Assembly: GCA_951394045.1 (NCBI GenBank)
Contig: OX596001.1
Span: 682,001 to 746,000, forward strand
Source: Nitzschia sp. DOCU1
Taxonomy: Eukaryota > Bacillariophyta > Bacillariophyceae > Bacillariales > Bacillariaceae
DNA: 64,000 nt
Direction: 5' to 3'
Positions 20,589 to 32,736 of the stretch are shown here, piece after piece (position 1 is the first letter of the stretch; every line of letters starts with the position of its first letter). The notes under the pieces are model-generated. The model was given only the letters and a program-made list of their open reading frames with translations, was not told the origin of the DNA and did no database searches. Position numbers and translations under genes: made by a program.

Positions 20589-22105
20589 GGCATACCCCCC
20601 CCCCACGTAGCCAGCTCAAATTTTATGAAGAAAAAAGGGGGAAAAAGAAGGAAAAGAAATCGAAACCAAACGACCGCATTTAAATGAGCATAAATACTAC
20701 CAAACAATGTATTTTAACGACAAATATTGCTAGGCAAAAAATGGCTTGCCAACTTGCGCCCATTTCGGCGTGCCACCACACAGTATGAGTGCGGATCTTT
20801 CGGCCACAAAAACACAATGACGGCGTCGACGATTGCAAGAGCTGTAGTAAGTATTTGTTACCGCCGTTTGTTGCAGTCGCTCAACCACTCATCGAAGCCT
20901 ATTTGAGCCGCTTCTCTGGATATTGGAGCTCGTTTCGGCGGAGATCGGTTCTAATTACTCGAGGAAAGGATTTGACATAAACTCCTCGCAGGCCAACGAG
21001 GCTGTTGACGCGGCTATCATTCGGTAGAGGACGATTCAGAAGGAACAAACCAGGTAAGTTATCATTCATGTTATTATAGAGACGTCTATTGTTTTGGATC
21101 TTTTGTAAAGCTCTCATTCGTGACGCTAACGCCGCCTTTATTTGTATTGCATCTTTGTCTTTTGGCTCCTCTTATCATCCTCAGATGCCCTTACGAGGCC
21201 GCCTCGGGTTTTCCAATGGATTGCAAGGACACTTGAGATGATGGCAAGGCATTGGACTCTACAATCAACCATCTTGGTGGTACCGTCGTCGGCTCTTAGC
21301 GGGATGCTCTGGAAAGTCTACGACCGTGTCGTTAGAGGATGGTCAATTTTCAAAAAAAATGTTCTTCAATCATTCCGGCGGGGTTCCTAGGGTGGTGGTA
21401 GTCTTCCACTACTCCTATGTCGCGAATACTACAAGTGGTTTGAAGAATACATCCCGCTTTTCATGTAGAACGACTCGTACTATTGGGGCAGTCAGAGAGG
21501 TTGGGATGAGGGAACAACAAAAACAACTTTGAGAACCCAATAGCGGACAAATTATAATCAAAGAGCTATTTTTTGTAGACCTCTAAACGTAGGAACGTCT
21601 TAGAATAGGAATAGCATGACGAAGTGTGATGTGATATCGATTTTGACCGTATCATACAGTGCACTTATCACACGACAATTGCTAATATTACGAGATTACT
21701 AAGTAGCCGAGATTGATTGCTACGAACCTATAAACCTGGCAGCGCCGGGCTATGGTAGTTAACTATATATCCTCAAAATCGCAGCACCGTAGTCATTCTA
21801 TAGCCAAATCTAGTTGCGAAATGCTCAACCCCCTCTTTTGGGCTGTTTTGGAAGCTTTTCGCGCGATGTCTCGTGTTAAGAGTTTTTGGATTTGCGGGAT
21901 TTTTGGCGACTAAACGAGGCAGGTTTTGGCAATATATTTTGTGATTTCGCACTTCCGACCCCTTTGTGTCAATACACTATCAGTTTATTCCTTTACACTA
22001 TCATTTTATTCCAAAAATAACATGAAAAATGGGCTCTTTTGGACGGAAACAGCGTAGTTCTGTCAGAACCCTATCAAGTGCTGGCTACGTGGCCGACGGT
22101 TGGCC
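20589..22105. mobile_element. Array unit 1 (1517 bp)
   Basis: Reference copy. Its parts, left to right: C-run terminal repeat; purine-rich stretch; a segment with open frames on both strands (20789-20980 plus, no ATG; 20899-21117 minus, ATG); an intron-like segment 21054-21184 with AG-GTAAGT and a pyrimidine-rich TCCTCAG end; open frames at 21142-21532; an AT-rich noncoding half; a 21-bp duplication (ACACTATCA-TTTATTCC twice, about 21972-22012); and the right terminal repeat. Private base: CCGACCCC near 21956, where the other units have CCGGCCCC. Confidence 0.8.
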
Positions 22106-22111
22106 AGCCGC

Positions 22112-23627
22112 GGCATACCCCCCCCCACGTAGCCAGCTCAAATTTTATGAAGAAAAAAGGGGGAAAAAGAAGGAAAAGAAATCGAAACCAAACGACCGCA
22201 TTTAAATGAGCATAAATACTACCAAACAATGTATTTTGAGGACAAATATTGCTAGGCAAAAAATGGCTTGCCAACTTGCGCCCATTTCGGCGTGCCACCA
22301 CACAGTATGAGTGCGGATCTTTCGGCCACAAAAACACAATGACGGCGTCGACGATTGCAAGAGCTGTAGTAAGTATTTGTTACCGCCGTTTGTTGCAGTC
22401 GCTCAACCACTCATCGAAGCCTATTTGAGCCGCTTCTCTGGATATTGGAGCTCGTTTCGGCGGAGATCGGTTCTAATTACTCGAGGAAAGGATTTGACAT
22501 AAATTCCTCGCAGGCCAACGAGGCTGTTGACGTGGCTATCATTCGGTAGAGGACGATTCAGAAGGAACAAACCAGGTAAGTTATCATTCATGTTATTATA
22601 GAGACGTCTATTGTTTTGGATCTTTTGTAAAGCTCTCATTCGTGACGCTAACGCCGCCTTTATTTGTATTGCATCTTTGTCTTTTGGCTCCTCTTATCAT
22701 CCTCAGATGCCCTTACGAGGCCGCCTCGGGTTTTCCAATGGATTGCAAGGACACTTGAGATGATGGCAAGGCATTGGACTCTACAATCAACCATCTTGGT
22801 GGTACCGTCGTCGGCTCTTAGCGGGATGCTCTGGAAAGTCTACGACCGTGTCGTTAGAGGATGGTCAATTTTCAAAAAAAATGTTCTTCAATCATTCCGG
22901 CGGGGTTCCTAGGGTGGTGGTAGTCTTCCACTACTCCTATGTCGCGAATACTACAAGTGGTTTGAAGAATACATCCCGCTTTTCATGTAGAACGACTCGT
23001 ACTATTGGGGCAGTCAGAGAGGTTGGGATGAGGGAACAACAAAAACAACTTTGAGAACCCAATAGCGGACAAATTATAATCAAAGAGCTATTTTTTGTAG
23101 ACCTCTAAACGTAGGAACGTCTTAGAATAGGAATAGCATGACGAAGTGTGATGTGATATCGATTTTGACCGTATCATACAGTGCACTTATCACACGACAA
23201 TTGCTAATATTACGAGATTACTAAGTAGCCGAGATTGATTGCTACGAACCTATAAACCTGGCAGCGCCGGGCTATGGTAGTTAACTATATATCCTCAAAA
23301 TCGCAGCACCGTAGTCATTCTATAGCCAAATCTAGTTGCGAAATGCTCAACCCCCTCTTTTGGGCTGTTTTGGAAGCTTTTCGCGCGATGTCTCGTGTTA
23401 AGAGTTTTTGGATTTGCGGGATTTTTGGCGACTAAACGAGGCAGGTTTTGGCAATATATTTTGTGATTTCGCACTTCCGGCCCCTTTGTGTCAATACACT
23501 ATCAGTTTATTCCTTTACACTATCATTTTATTCCAAAAATAACATGAAAAATGGGCTCTTTTGGACGGAAACAGCGTAGTTCTGTCAGAACCCTATCAAG
23601 TGCTGGCTACGTGGCCGACGGTTGGCC
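22112..23627. mobile_element. Array unit 2 (1516 bp)
   Basis: Near-identical to unit 1. It carries GAGGAC (about 22237), shared only with unit 4, where the other units have AACGAC, and a private GACGTGG (about 22530) for GACGCGG. Confidence 0.8.
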
Positions 23628-23633
23628 AGCCGC

Positions 23634-25149
23634 GGCATACCCCCCCCCACGTAGCCAGCTCAAATTTTATGAAGAAAAAAGGGGGAAAAAGAAGGAAAAG
23701 AAATCGAAACCAAACGACCGCATTTAAATGAGCATAAATACTACCAAACAATGTATTTTAACGACAAATATTGCTAGGCAAAAAATGGCTTGCCAACTTG
23801 CGCCCATTTCGGCGTGCCACCACACAGTATGAGTGCGGATCTTTCGGCCACAAAAACACAATGACGGCGTCGACGATTGCAAGAGCTGTAGTAAGTATTT
23901 GTTACCGCCGTTTGTTGCAGTCGCTCAACCACTCATCGAAGCCTATTTGAGCCGCTTCTCTGGATATTGGAGCTCGTTTCGGCGGAGATCGGTTCTAATT
24001 ACTCGAGGAAAGGATTTGACATAAATTCCTCGCAGGCCAACGAGGCTGTTGACGCGGCTATCATTCGGTAGAGGACGATTCAGAAGGAACAAACCAGGTA
24101 AGTTATCATTCATGTTATTATAGAGACGTCTATTGTTTTGGATCTTTTGTAAAGCTCTCATTCGTGACGCTAACGCCGCCTTTATTTGTATTGCATCTTT
24201 GTCTTTTGGCTCCTCTTATCATCCTCAGATGCCCTTACGAGGCCGCCTCGGGTTTTCCAATGGATTGCAAGGACACTTGAGATGATGGCAAGGCATTGGA
24301 CTCTACAATCAACCATCTTGGTGGTACCGTCGTCGGCTCTTAGCGGGATGCTCTGGAAAGTCTACGACCGTGTCGTTAGAGGATGGTCAATTTTCAAAAA
24401 AAATGTTCTTCAATCATTCCGGCGGGGTTCCTAGGGTGGTGGTAGTCTTCCACTACTCCTATGTCGCGAATACTACAAGTGGTTTGAAGAATACATCCCG
24501 CTTTTCATGTAGAACGACTCGTACTATTGGGGCAGTCAGAGAGGTTGGGATGAGGGAACAACAAAAACAACTTTGAGAACCCAATAGCGGACAAATTATA
24601 ATCAAAGAGCTATTTTTTGTAGACCTCTAAACGTAGGAACGTCTTAGAATAGGAATAGCATGACGAAGTGTGATGTGATATCGATTTTGACCGTATCATA
24701 CAGTGCACTTATCACACGACAATTGCTAATATTACGAGATTACTAAGTAGCCGAGATTGATTGCTACGAACCTATAAACCTGGCAGCGCCGGGCTATGGT
24801 AGTTAACTATATATCCTCAAAATCGCAGCACCGTAGTCATTCTATAGCCAAATCTAGTTGCGAAATGCTCAACCCCCTCTTTTGGGCTGTTTTGGAAGCT
24901 TTTCGCGCGATGTCTCGTGTTAAGAGTTTTTGGATTTGCGGGATTTTTGGCGACTAAACGAGGCAGGTTTTGGCAATATATTTTGTGATTTCGCACTTCC
25001 GGCCCCTTTGTGTCAATACACTATCAGTTTATTCCTTTACACTATCATTTTATTCCAAAAATAACATGAAAAATGGGCTCTTTTGGACGGAAACAGCGTA
25101 GTTCTGTCAGAACCCTATCAAGTGCTGGCTACGTGGCCGACGGTTGGCC
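23634..25149. mobile_element. Array unit 3 (1516 bp)
   Basis: Consensus-like copy with no private change noticed by eye. Confidence 0.8.
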
Positions 25150-25155
25150 AGCCGC

Positions 25156-26640
25156 GGCATACCCCCCCCCACGTAGCCAGCTCAAATTTTATGAAGAAAA
25201 AAGGGGGAAAAAGAAGGAAAAGAAATCGAAACCAAACGACCGCATTTAAATGAGCATAAATACTACCAAACAATGTATTTTGAGGACAAATATTGCTAGG
25301 CAAAAAATGGCTTGCCAACTTGCGCCCATTTCGGCGTGCCACCACACAGTATGAGTGCGGATCTTTCGGCCACAAAAACACAATGACGGCGTCGACGATT
25401 GCAAGAGCTGTAGTAAGTATTTGTTACCGCCGTTTGTTGCAGTCGCTCAACCACTCATCGAAGCCTATTTGAGCCGCTTCTCTGGATATTGGAGCTCGTT
25501 TCGGCGGAGATCGGTTCTAATTACTCGAGGAAAGGATTTGACATAAACTCCTCGCAGGCCAACGAGGCTGTTGACGCGGCTATCATTCGGTAGAGGACGA
25601 TTCAGAAGGAACAAACCAGGTAAGTTATCATTCATGTTATTATAGAGACGTCTATTGTTTTGGATCTTTTGTAAAGCTCTCATTCGTGACGCTAACGCCG
25701 CCTTTATTTGTATTGCATCTTTGTCTTTTGGCTCCTCTTATCATCCTCAGATGCCCTTACGAGGCCGCCTCGGGTTTTCCAATGGATTGCAAGGACACTT
25801 GAGATGATGGCAAGGCATTGGACTCTACAATCAACCATCTTGGTGGTACCGTCGTCGGCTCTTAGCGGGATGCTCTGGAAAGTCTACGACCGTGTCGTTA
25901 GAGGATGGTCAATTTTCAAAAAAAATGTTCTTCAATCATTCCGGCGGGGTTCCTAGGGTGGTGGTAGTCTTCCACTACTCCTATGTCGCGAATACTACAA
26001 GTGAACGACTCGTACTATTGGGGCAGTCAGAGAGGTTGGGATGAGGGAACAACAAAAACAACTTTGAGAACCCAATAGCGGACAAATTATAATCAAAGAG
26101 CTATTTTTTGTAGACCTCTAAACGTAGGAACGTCTTAGAATAGGAATAGCATGACGAAGTGTGATGTGATATCGATTTTGACCGTATCATACAGTGCACT
26201 TATCACACGACAATTGCTAATATTACGAGATTACTAAGTAGCCGAGATTGATTGCTACGAACCTATAAACCTGGCAGCGCCGGGCTATGGTAGTTAACTA
26301 TATATCCTCAAAATCGCAGCACCGTAGTCATTCTATAGCCAAATCTAGTTGCGAAATGCTCAACCCCCTCTTTTGGGCTGTTTTGGAAGCTTTTCGCGCG
26401 ATGTCTCGTGTTAAGAGTTTTTGGATTTGCGGGATTTTTGGCGACTAAACGAGGCAGGTTTTGGCAATATATTTTGTGATTTCGCACTTCCGGCCCCTTT
26501 GTGTCAATACACTATCAGTTTATTCCTTTACACTATCATTTTATTCCAAAAATAACATGAAAAATGGGCTCTTTTGGACGGAAACAGCGTAGTTCTGTCA
26601 GAACCCTATCAAGTGCTGGCTACGTGGCCGACGGTTGGCC
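25156..26640. mobile_element. Array unit 4 (1485 bp, 31-bp internal deletion)
   Basis: Lacks 31 bp after AATACTACAAGTG (about 26002), which removes the 68-codon frame seen in the other units. It shares GAGGAC with unit 2 and AAACTCCTCG (about 25544) with unit 1, so it is a mosaic of neighbouring variants. Confidence 0.8.
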
Positions 26641-26646
26641 AGCCGC

Positions 26647-28162
26647 GGCATACCCCCCCCCACGTAGCCAGCTCAAATTTTATGAAGAAAAAAGGGGGAA
26701 AAAGAAGGAAAAGAAATCGAAACCAAACGACCGCATTTAAATGAGCATAAATACTACCAAACAATGTATTTTAACGACAAATATTGCTAGGCAAAAAATG
26801 GCTTGCCAACTTGCGCCCATTTCGGCGTGCCACCACACAGTATGAGTGCGGATCTTTCGGCCACAAAAACACAATGACGGCGTCGACGATTGCAAGAGCT
26901 GTAGTAAGTATTTGTTACCGCCGTTTGTTGCAGTCGCTCAACCACTCATCGAAGCCTATTTGAGCCGCTTCTCTGGATATTGGAGCTCGTTTCGGCGGAG
27001 ATCGGTTCTAATTACTCGAGGAAAGGATTTGACATAAATTCCTCGCAGGCCAACGAGGCTGTTGACGCGGCTATCATTCGGTAGAGGACGATTCAGAAGG
27101 AACAAACCAGGTAAGTTATCATTCATGTTATTATAGAGACGTCTATTGTTTTGGATCTTTTGTAAAGCTCTCATTCGTGACGCTAACGCCGCCTTTATTT
27201 GTATTGCATCTTTGTCTTTTGGCTCCTCTTATCATCCTCAGATGCCCTTACGAGGCCGCCTCGGGTTTTCCAATGGATTGCAAGGACACTTGAGATGATG
27301 GCAAGGCATTGGACTCTACAATCAACCATCTTGGTGGTACCGTCGTCGGCTCTTAGCGGGATGCTCTGGAAAGTCTACGACCGTGTCGTTAGAGGATGGT
27401 CAATTTTCAAAAAAAATGTTCTTCAATCATTCCGGCGGGGTTCCTAGGGTGGTGGTAGTCTTCCACTACTCCTATGTCGCGAATACTACAAGTGGTTTGA
27501 AGAATACATCCCGCTTTTCATGTAGAACGACTCGTACTATTGGGGCAGTCAGAGAGGTTGGGATGAGGGAACAACAAAAACAACTTTGAGAACCCAATAG
27601 CGGACAAATTATAATCAAAGAGCTATTTTTTGTAGACCTCTAAACGTAGGAACGTCTTAGAATAGGAATAGCATGACGAAGTGTGATGTGATATCGATTT
27701 TGACCGTATCATACAGTGCACTTATCACACGACAATTGCTAATATTACGAGATTACTAAGTAGCCGAGATTGATTGCTACGAACCTATAAACCTGGCAGC
27801 GCCGGGCTATGGTAGTTAACTATATATCCTCAAAATCGCAGCACCGTAGTCATTCTATAGCCAAATCTAGTTGCGAAATGCTCAACCCCCTCTTTTGGGC
27901 TGTTTTGGAAGCTTTTCGCGCGATGTCTCGTGTTAAGAGTTTTTGGATTTGCGGGATTTTTGGCGACTAAACGAGGCAGGTTTTGGCAATATATTTTGTG
28001 ATTTCGCACTTCCGGCCCCTTTGTGTCAATACACTATCAGTTTATTCCTTTACACTATCATTTTATTCCAAAAATAACATGAAAAATGGGCTCTTTTGGA
28101 CGGAAACAGCGTAGTTCTGTCAGAACCCTATCAAGTGCTGGCTACGTGGCCGACGGTTGGCC
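26647..28162. mobile_element. Array unit 5 (1516 bp)
   Basis: Consensus-like copy; the 31-bp segment missing from unit 4 is present. Confidence 0.8.
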
Positions 28163-28168
28163 AGCCGC

Positions 28169-29685
28169 GGCATACCCCCCCCCCACGTAGCCAGCTCAAA
28201 TTTTATGAAGAAAAAAGGGGGAAAAAGAAGGAAAAGAAATCGAAACCAAACGACCGCATTTAAATGAGCATAAATACTACCAAACAATGTATTTTAACGA
28301 CAAATATTGCTAGGCAAAAAATGGCTTGCCAACTTGCGCCCATTTCGGCGTGCCACCACACAGTATGAGTGTGGATCTTTCGGCCACAAAAACACAATGA
28401 CGGCGTCGACGATTGCAAGAGCTGTAGTAAGTATTTGTTACCGCCGTTTGTTGCAGTCGCTCAACCACTCATCGAAGCCTATTTGAGCCGCTTCTCTGGA
28501 TATTGGAGCTCGTTTCGGCGGAGATCGGTTCTAATTACTCGAGGAAAGGATTTGACATAAATTCCTCGCAGGCCAACGAGGCTGTTGACGCGGCTATCAT
28601 TCGGTAGAGGACGATTCAGAAGGAAAAAACCAGGTAAGTTATCATTCATGTTATTATAGAGACGTCTATTGTTTTGGATCTTTTGTAAAGCTCTCATTCG
28701 TGACGCTAACGCCGCCTTTATTTGTATTGCATCTTTGTCTTTTGGCTCCTCTTATCATCCTCAGATGCCCTTACGAGGCCGCCTCGGGTTTTCCAATGGA
28801 TTGCAAGGACACTTGAGATGATGGCAAGGCATTGGACTCTACAATCAACCATCTTGGTGGTACCGTCGTCGGCTCTTAGCGGGATGCTCTGGAAAGTCTA
28901 CGACCGTGTCGTTAGAGGATGGTCAATTTTCAAAAAAAATGTTCTTCAATCATTCCGGCGGGGTTCCTAGGGTGGTGGTAGTCTTCCACTACTCCTATGT
29001 CGCGAATACTACAAGTGGTTTGAAGAATACATCCCGCTTTTCATGTAGAACGACTCGTACTATTGGGGCAGTCAGAGAGGTTGGGATGAGGGAACAACAA
29101 AAACAACTTTGAGAACCCAATAGCGGACAAATTATAATCAAAGAGCTATTTTTTGTAGACCTCTAAACGTAGGAACGTCTTAGAATAGGAATAGCATGAC
29201 GAAGTGTGATGTGATATCGATTTTGACCGTATCATACAGTGCACTTATCACACGACAATTGCTAATATTACGAGATTACTAAGTAGCCGAGATTGATTGC
29301 TACGAACCTATAAACCTGGCAGCGCCGGGCTATGGTAGTTAACTATATATCCTCAAAATCGCAGCACCGTAGTCATTCTATAGCCAAATCTAGTTGCGAA
29401 ATGCTCAACCCCCTCTTTTGGGCTGTTTTGGAAGCTTTTCGCGCGATGTCTCGTGTTAAGAGTTTTTGGATTTGCGGGATTTTTGGCGACTAAACGAGGC
29501 AGGTTTTGGCAATATATTTTGTGATTTCGCACTTCCGGCCCCTTTGTGTCAATACACTATCAGTTTATTCCTTTACACTATCATTTTATTCCAAAAATAA
29601 CATGAAAAATGGGCTCTTTTGGACGGAAACAGCGTAGTTCTGTCAGAACCCTATCAAGTGCTGGCTACGTGGCCGACGGTTGGCC
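28169..29685. mobile_element. Array unit 6 (1517 bp)
   Basis: Ten-C terminal run. Two private substitutions: GTGTGGATC (about 28370) for GTGCGGATC, and AAGGAAAAAACC (about 28622) for AAGGAACAAACC. Confidence 0.8.
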
Positions 29686-29691
29686 AGCCGC

Positions 29692-31207
29692 GGCATACCC
29701 CCCCCCACGTAGCCAGCTCAAATTTTATGAAGAAAAAAGGGGGAAAAAGAAGGAAAAGAAATCGAAACCAAACGACCGCATTTAAATGAGCATAAATACT
29801 ACCAAACAATGTATTTTAACGACAAATATTGCTAGGCAAAAAATGGCTTGCCAACTTGCGCCCATTTCGGCGTGCCACCACACAGTATGAGTGCGGATCT
29901 TTCGGCCACAAAAACACAATGACGGCGTCGACGATTGCAAGAGCTGTAGTAAGTATTTGTTACCGCCGTTTGTTGCAGTCGCTCAACCACTCATCGAAGC
30001 CTATTTGAGCCGCTTCTCTGGATATTGGAGCTCGTTTCGGCGGAGATCGGTTCTAATTACTCGAGGAAAGGATTTGACATAAATTCCTCGCAGGCCAACG
30101 AGGCTGTTGACGCGGCTATCATTCGGTAGAGGACGATTCAGAAGGAACAAACCAGGTAAGTTATCATTCATGTTATTATAGAGACGTCTATTGTTTTGGA
30201 TCTTTTGTAAAGCTCTCATTCGTGACGCTAACGCCGCCTTTATTTGTATTGCATCTTTGTCTTTTGGCTCCTCTTATCATCCTCAGATGCCCTTACGAGG
30301 CCGCCTCGGGTTTTCCAATGGATTGCAAGGACACTTGAGATGATGGCAAGGCATTGGACTCTACAATCAACCATCTTGGTGGTACCGTCGTCGGCTCTTA
30401 GCGGGATGCTCTGGAAAGTCTACGACCGTGTCGTTAGAGGATGGTCAATTTTCAAAAAAAATGTTCTTCAATCATTCCGGCGGGGTTCCTAGGGTGGTGG
30501 TAGTCTTCCACTACTCCTATGTCGCGAATACTACAAGTGGTTTGAAGAATACATCCCGCTTTTCATGTAGAACGACTCGTACTATTGGGGCAGTCAGAGA
30601 GGTTGGGATGAGGGAACAACAAAAACAACTTTGAGAACCCAATAGCGGACAAATTATAATCAAAGAGCTATTTTTTGTAGACCTCTAAACGTAGGAACGT
30701 CTTAGAATAGGAATAGCATGACGAAGTGTGATGTGATATCGATTTTGACCGTATCATACAGTGCACTTATCACACGACAATTGCTAATATTACGAGATTA
30801 CTAAGTAGCCGAGATTGATTGCTACGAACCTATAAACCTGGCAGCGCCGGGCTATGGTAGTTAACTATATATCCTCAAAATCGCAGCACCGTAGTCATTC
30901 TATAGCCAAATCTAGTTGCGAAATGCTCAACCCCCTCTTTTGGGCTGTTTTGGAAGCTTTTCGCGCGATGTCTCGTGTTAAGAGTTTTTGGATTTGCGGG
31001 ATTTTTGGCGACTAAACGAGGCAGGTTTTGGCAATATATTTTGTGATTTCGCACTTCCGGCCCCTTTGTGTCAATACACTATCAGTTTATTCCTTTACAC
31101 TATCATTTTATTCCAAAAATAACATGAAAAATGGGCTCTTTTGGACGGAAACAGCGTAGTTCTGTCAGAACCCTATCAAGTGCTGGCTACGTGGCCGACG
31201 GTTGGCC
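29692..31207. mobile_element. Array unit 7 (1516 bp)
   Basis: Consensus-like copy with a nine-C run. Confidence 0.8.
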
Positions 31208-31213
31208 AGCCGC

Positions 31214-32730
31214 GGCATACCCCCCCCCCACGTAGCCAGCTCAAATTTTATGAAGAAAAAAGGGGGAAAAAGAAGGAAAAGAAATCGAAACCAAACGACC
31301 GCATTTAAATGAGCATAAATACTACCAAACAATGTATTTTAACGACAAATATTGCTAGGCAAAAAATGGCTTGCCAACTTGCGCCCATTTCGGCGTGCCA
31401 CCACACAGTATGAGTGCGGATCTTTCGGCCACAAAAACACAATGACGGCGTCGACGATTGCAAGAGCTGTAGTAAGTATTTGTTACCGCCGTTTGTTGCA
31501 GTCGCTCAACCACTCATCGAAGCCTATTTGAGCCGCTTCTCTGGATATTGGAGCTCGTTTCGGCGGAGATCGGTTCTAATTACTCGAGGAAAGGATTTGA
31601 CATAAATTCCTCGCAGGCCAACGAGGCTGTTGACGCGGCTATCATTCGGTAGAGGACGATTCAGAAGGAACAAACCAGGTAAGTTATCATTCATGTTATT
31701 ATAGAGACGTCTATTGTTTTGGATCTTTTGTAAAGCTCTCATTCGTGACGCTAACGCCGCCTTTATTTGTATTGCATCTTTGTCTTTTGGCTCCTCTTAT
31801 CATCCTCAGATGCCCTTACGAGGCCGCCTCGGGTTTTCCAATGGATTGCAAGGACACTTGAGATGATGGCAAGGCATTGGACTCTACAATCAACCATCTT
31901 GGTGGTACCGTCGTCGGCTCTTAGCGGGATGCTCTGGAAAGTCTACGACCGTGTCGTTAGAGGATGGTCAATTTTCAAAAAAAATGTTCTTCAATCATTC
32001 CGGCGGGGTTCCTAGGGTGGTGGTAGTCTTCCACTACTCCTATGTCGCGAATACTACAAGTGGTTTGAAGAATACATCCCGCTTTTCATGTAGAACGACT
32101 CGTACTATTGGGGCAGTCAGAGAGGTTGGGATGAGGGAACAACAAAAACAACTTTGAGAACCCAATAGCGGACAAATTATAATCAAAGAGCTATTTTTTG
32201 TAGACCTCTAAACGTAGGAACGTCTTAGAATAGGAATAGCATGACGAAGTGTGATGTGATATCGATTTTGACCGTATCATACAGTGCACTTATCACACGA
32301 CAATTGCTAATATTACGAGATTACTAAGTAGCCGAGATTGATTGCTACGAACCTATAAACCTGGCAGCGCCGGGCTATGGTAGTTAACTATATATCCTCA
32401 AAATCGCAGCACCGTAGTCATTCTATAGCCAAATCTAGTTGCGAAATGCTCAACCCCCTCTTTTGGGCTGTTTTGGAAGCTTTTCGCGCGATGTCTCGTG
32501 TTAAGAGTTTTTGGATTTGCGGGATTTTTGGCGACTAAACGAGGCAGGTTTTGGCAATATATTTTGTGATTTCGCACTTCCGGCCCCTTTGTGTCAATAC
32601 ACTATCAGTTTATTCCTTTACACTATCATTTTATTCCAAAAATAACATGAAAAATGGGCTCTTTTGGACGGAAACAGCGTAGTTCTGTCAGAACCCTATC
32701 AAGTGCTGGCTACGTGGCCGACGGTTGGCC
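31214..32730. mobile_element. Array unit 8 (1517 bp)
   Basis: Consensus-like copy with a ten-C run. Confidence 0.8.
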
Positions 32731-32736
32731 AGCCGC

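Noticed and set aside
21040..21070. U1 snRNA-like ACTTACCTG on the minus strand of each array unit
   Set aside because: It is simply the complement of the GTAAGT intron-like donor; no U1 stem-loops or Sm site follow, so the array is not an snRNA cluster by this evidence.
21290..21330. Walker-A-like GCSGKST in one frame of each unit
   Set aside because: The spacing does not meet the GxxxxGK(S/T) rule, the frame has no ATG and is closed by TGA upstream, and no Walker B was seen.
20789..21532. Open frames of 63, 72, 82 and 68 codons repeated in every unit as genes
   Set aside because: They are overlapping, three of four lack an ATG start, and conservation among recent copies carries no information on selection. 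Described within the unit instead.
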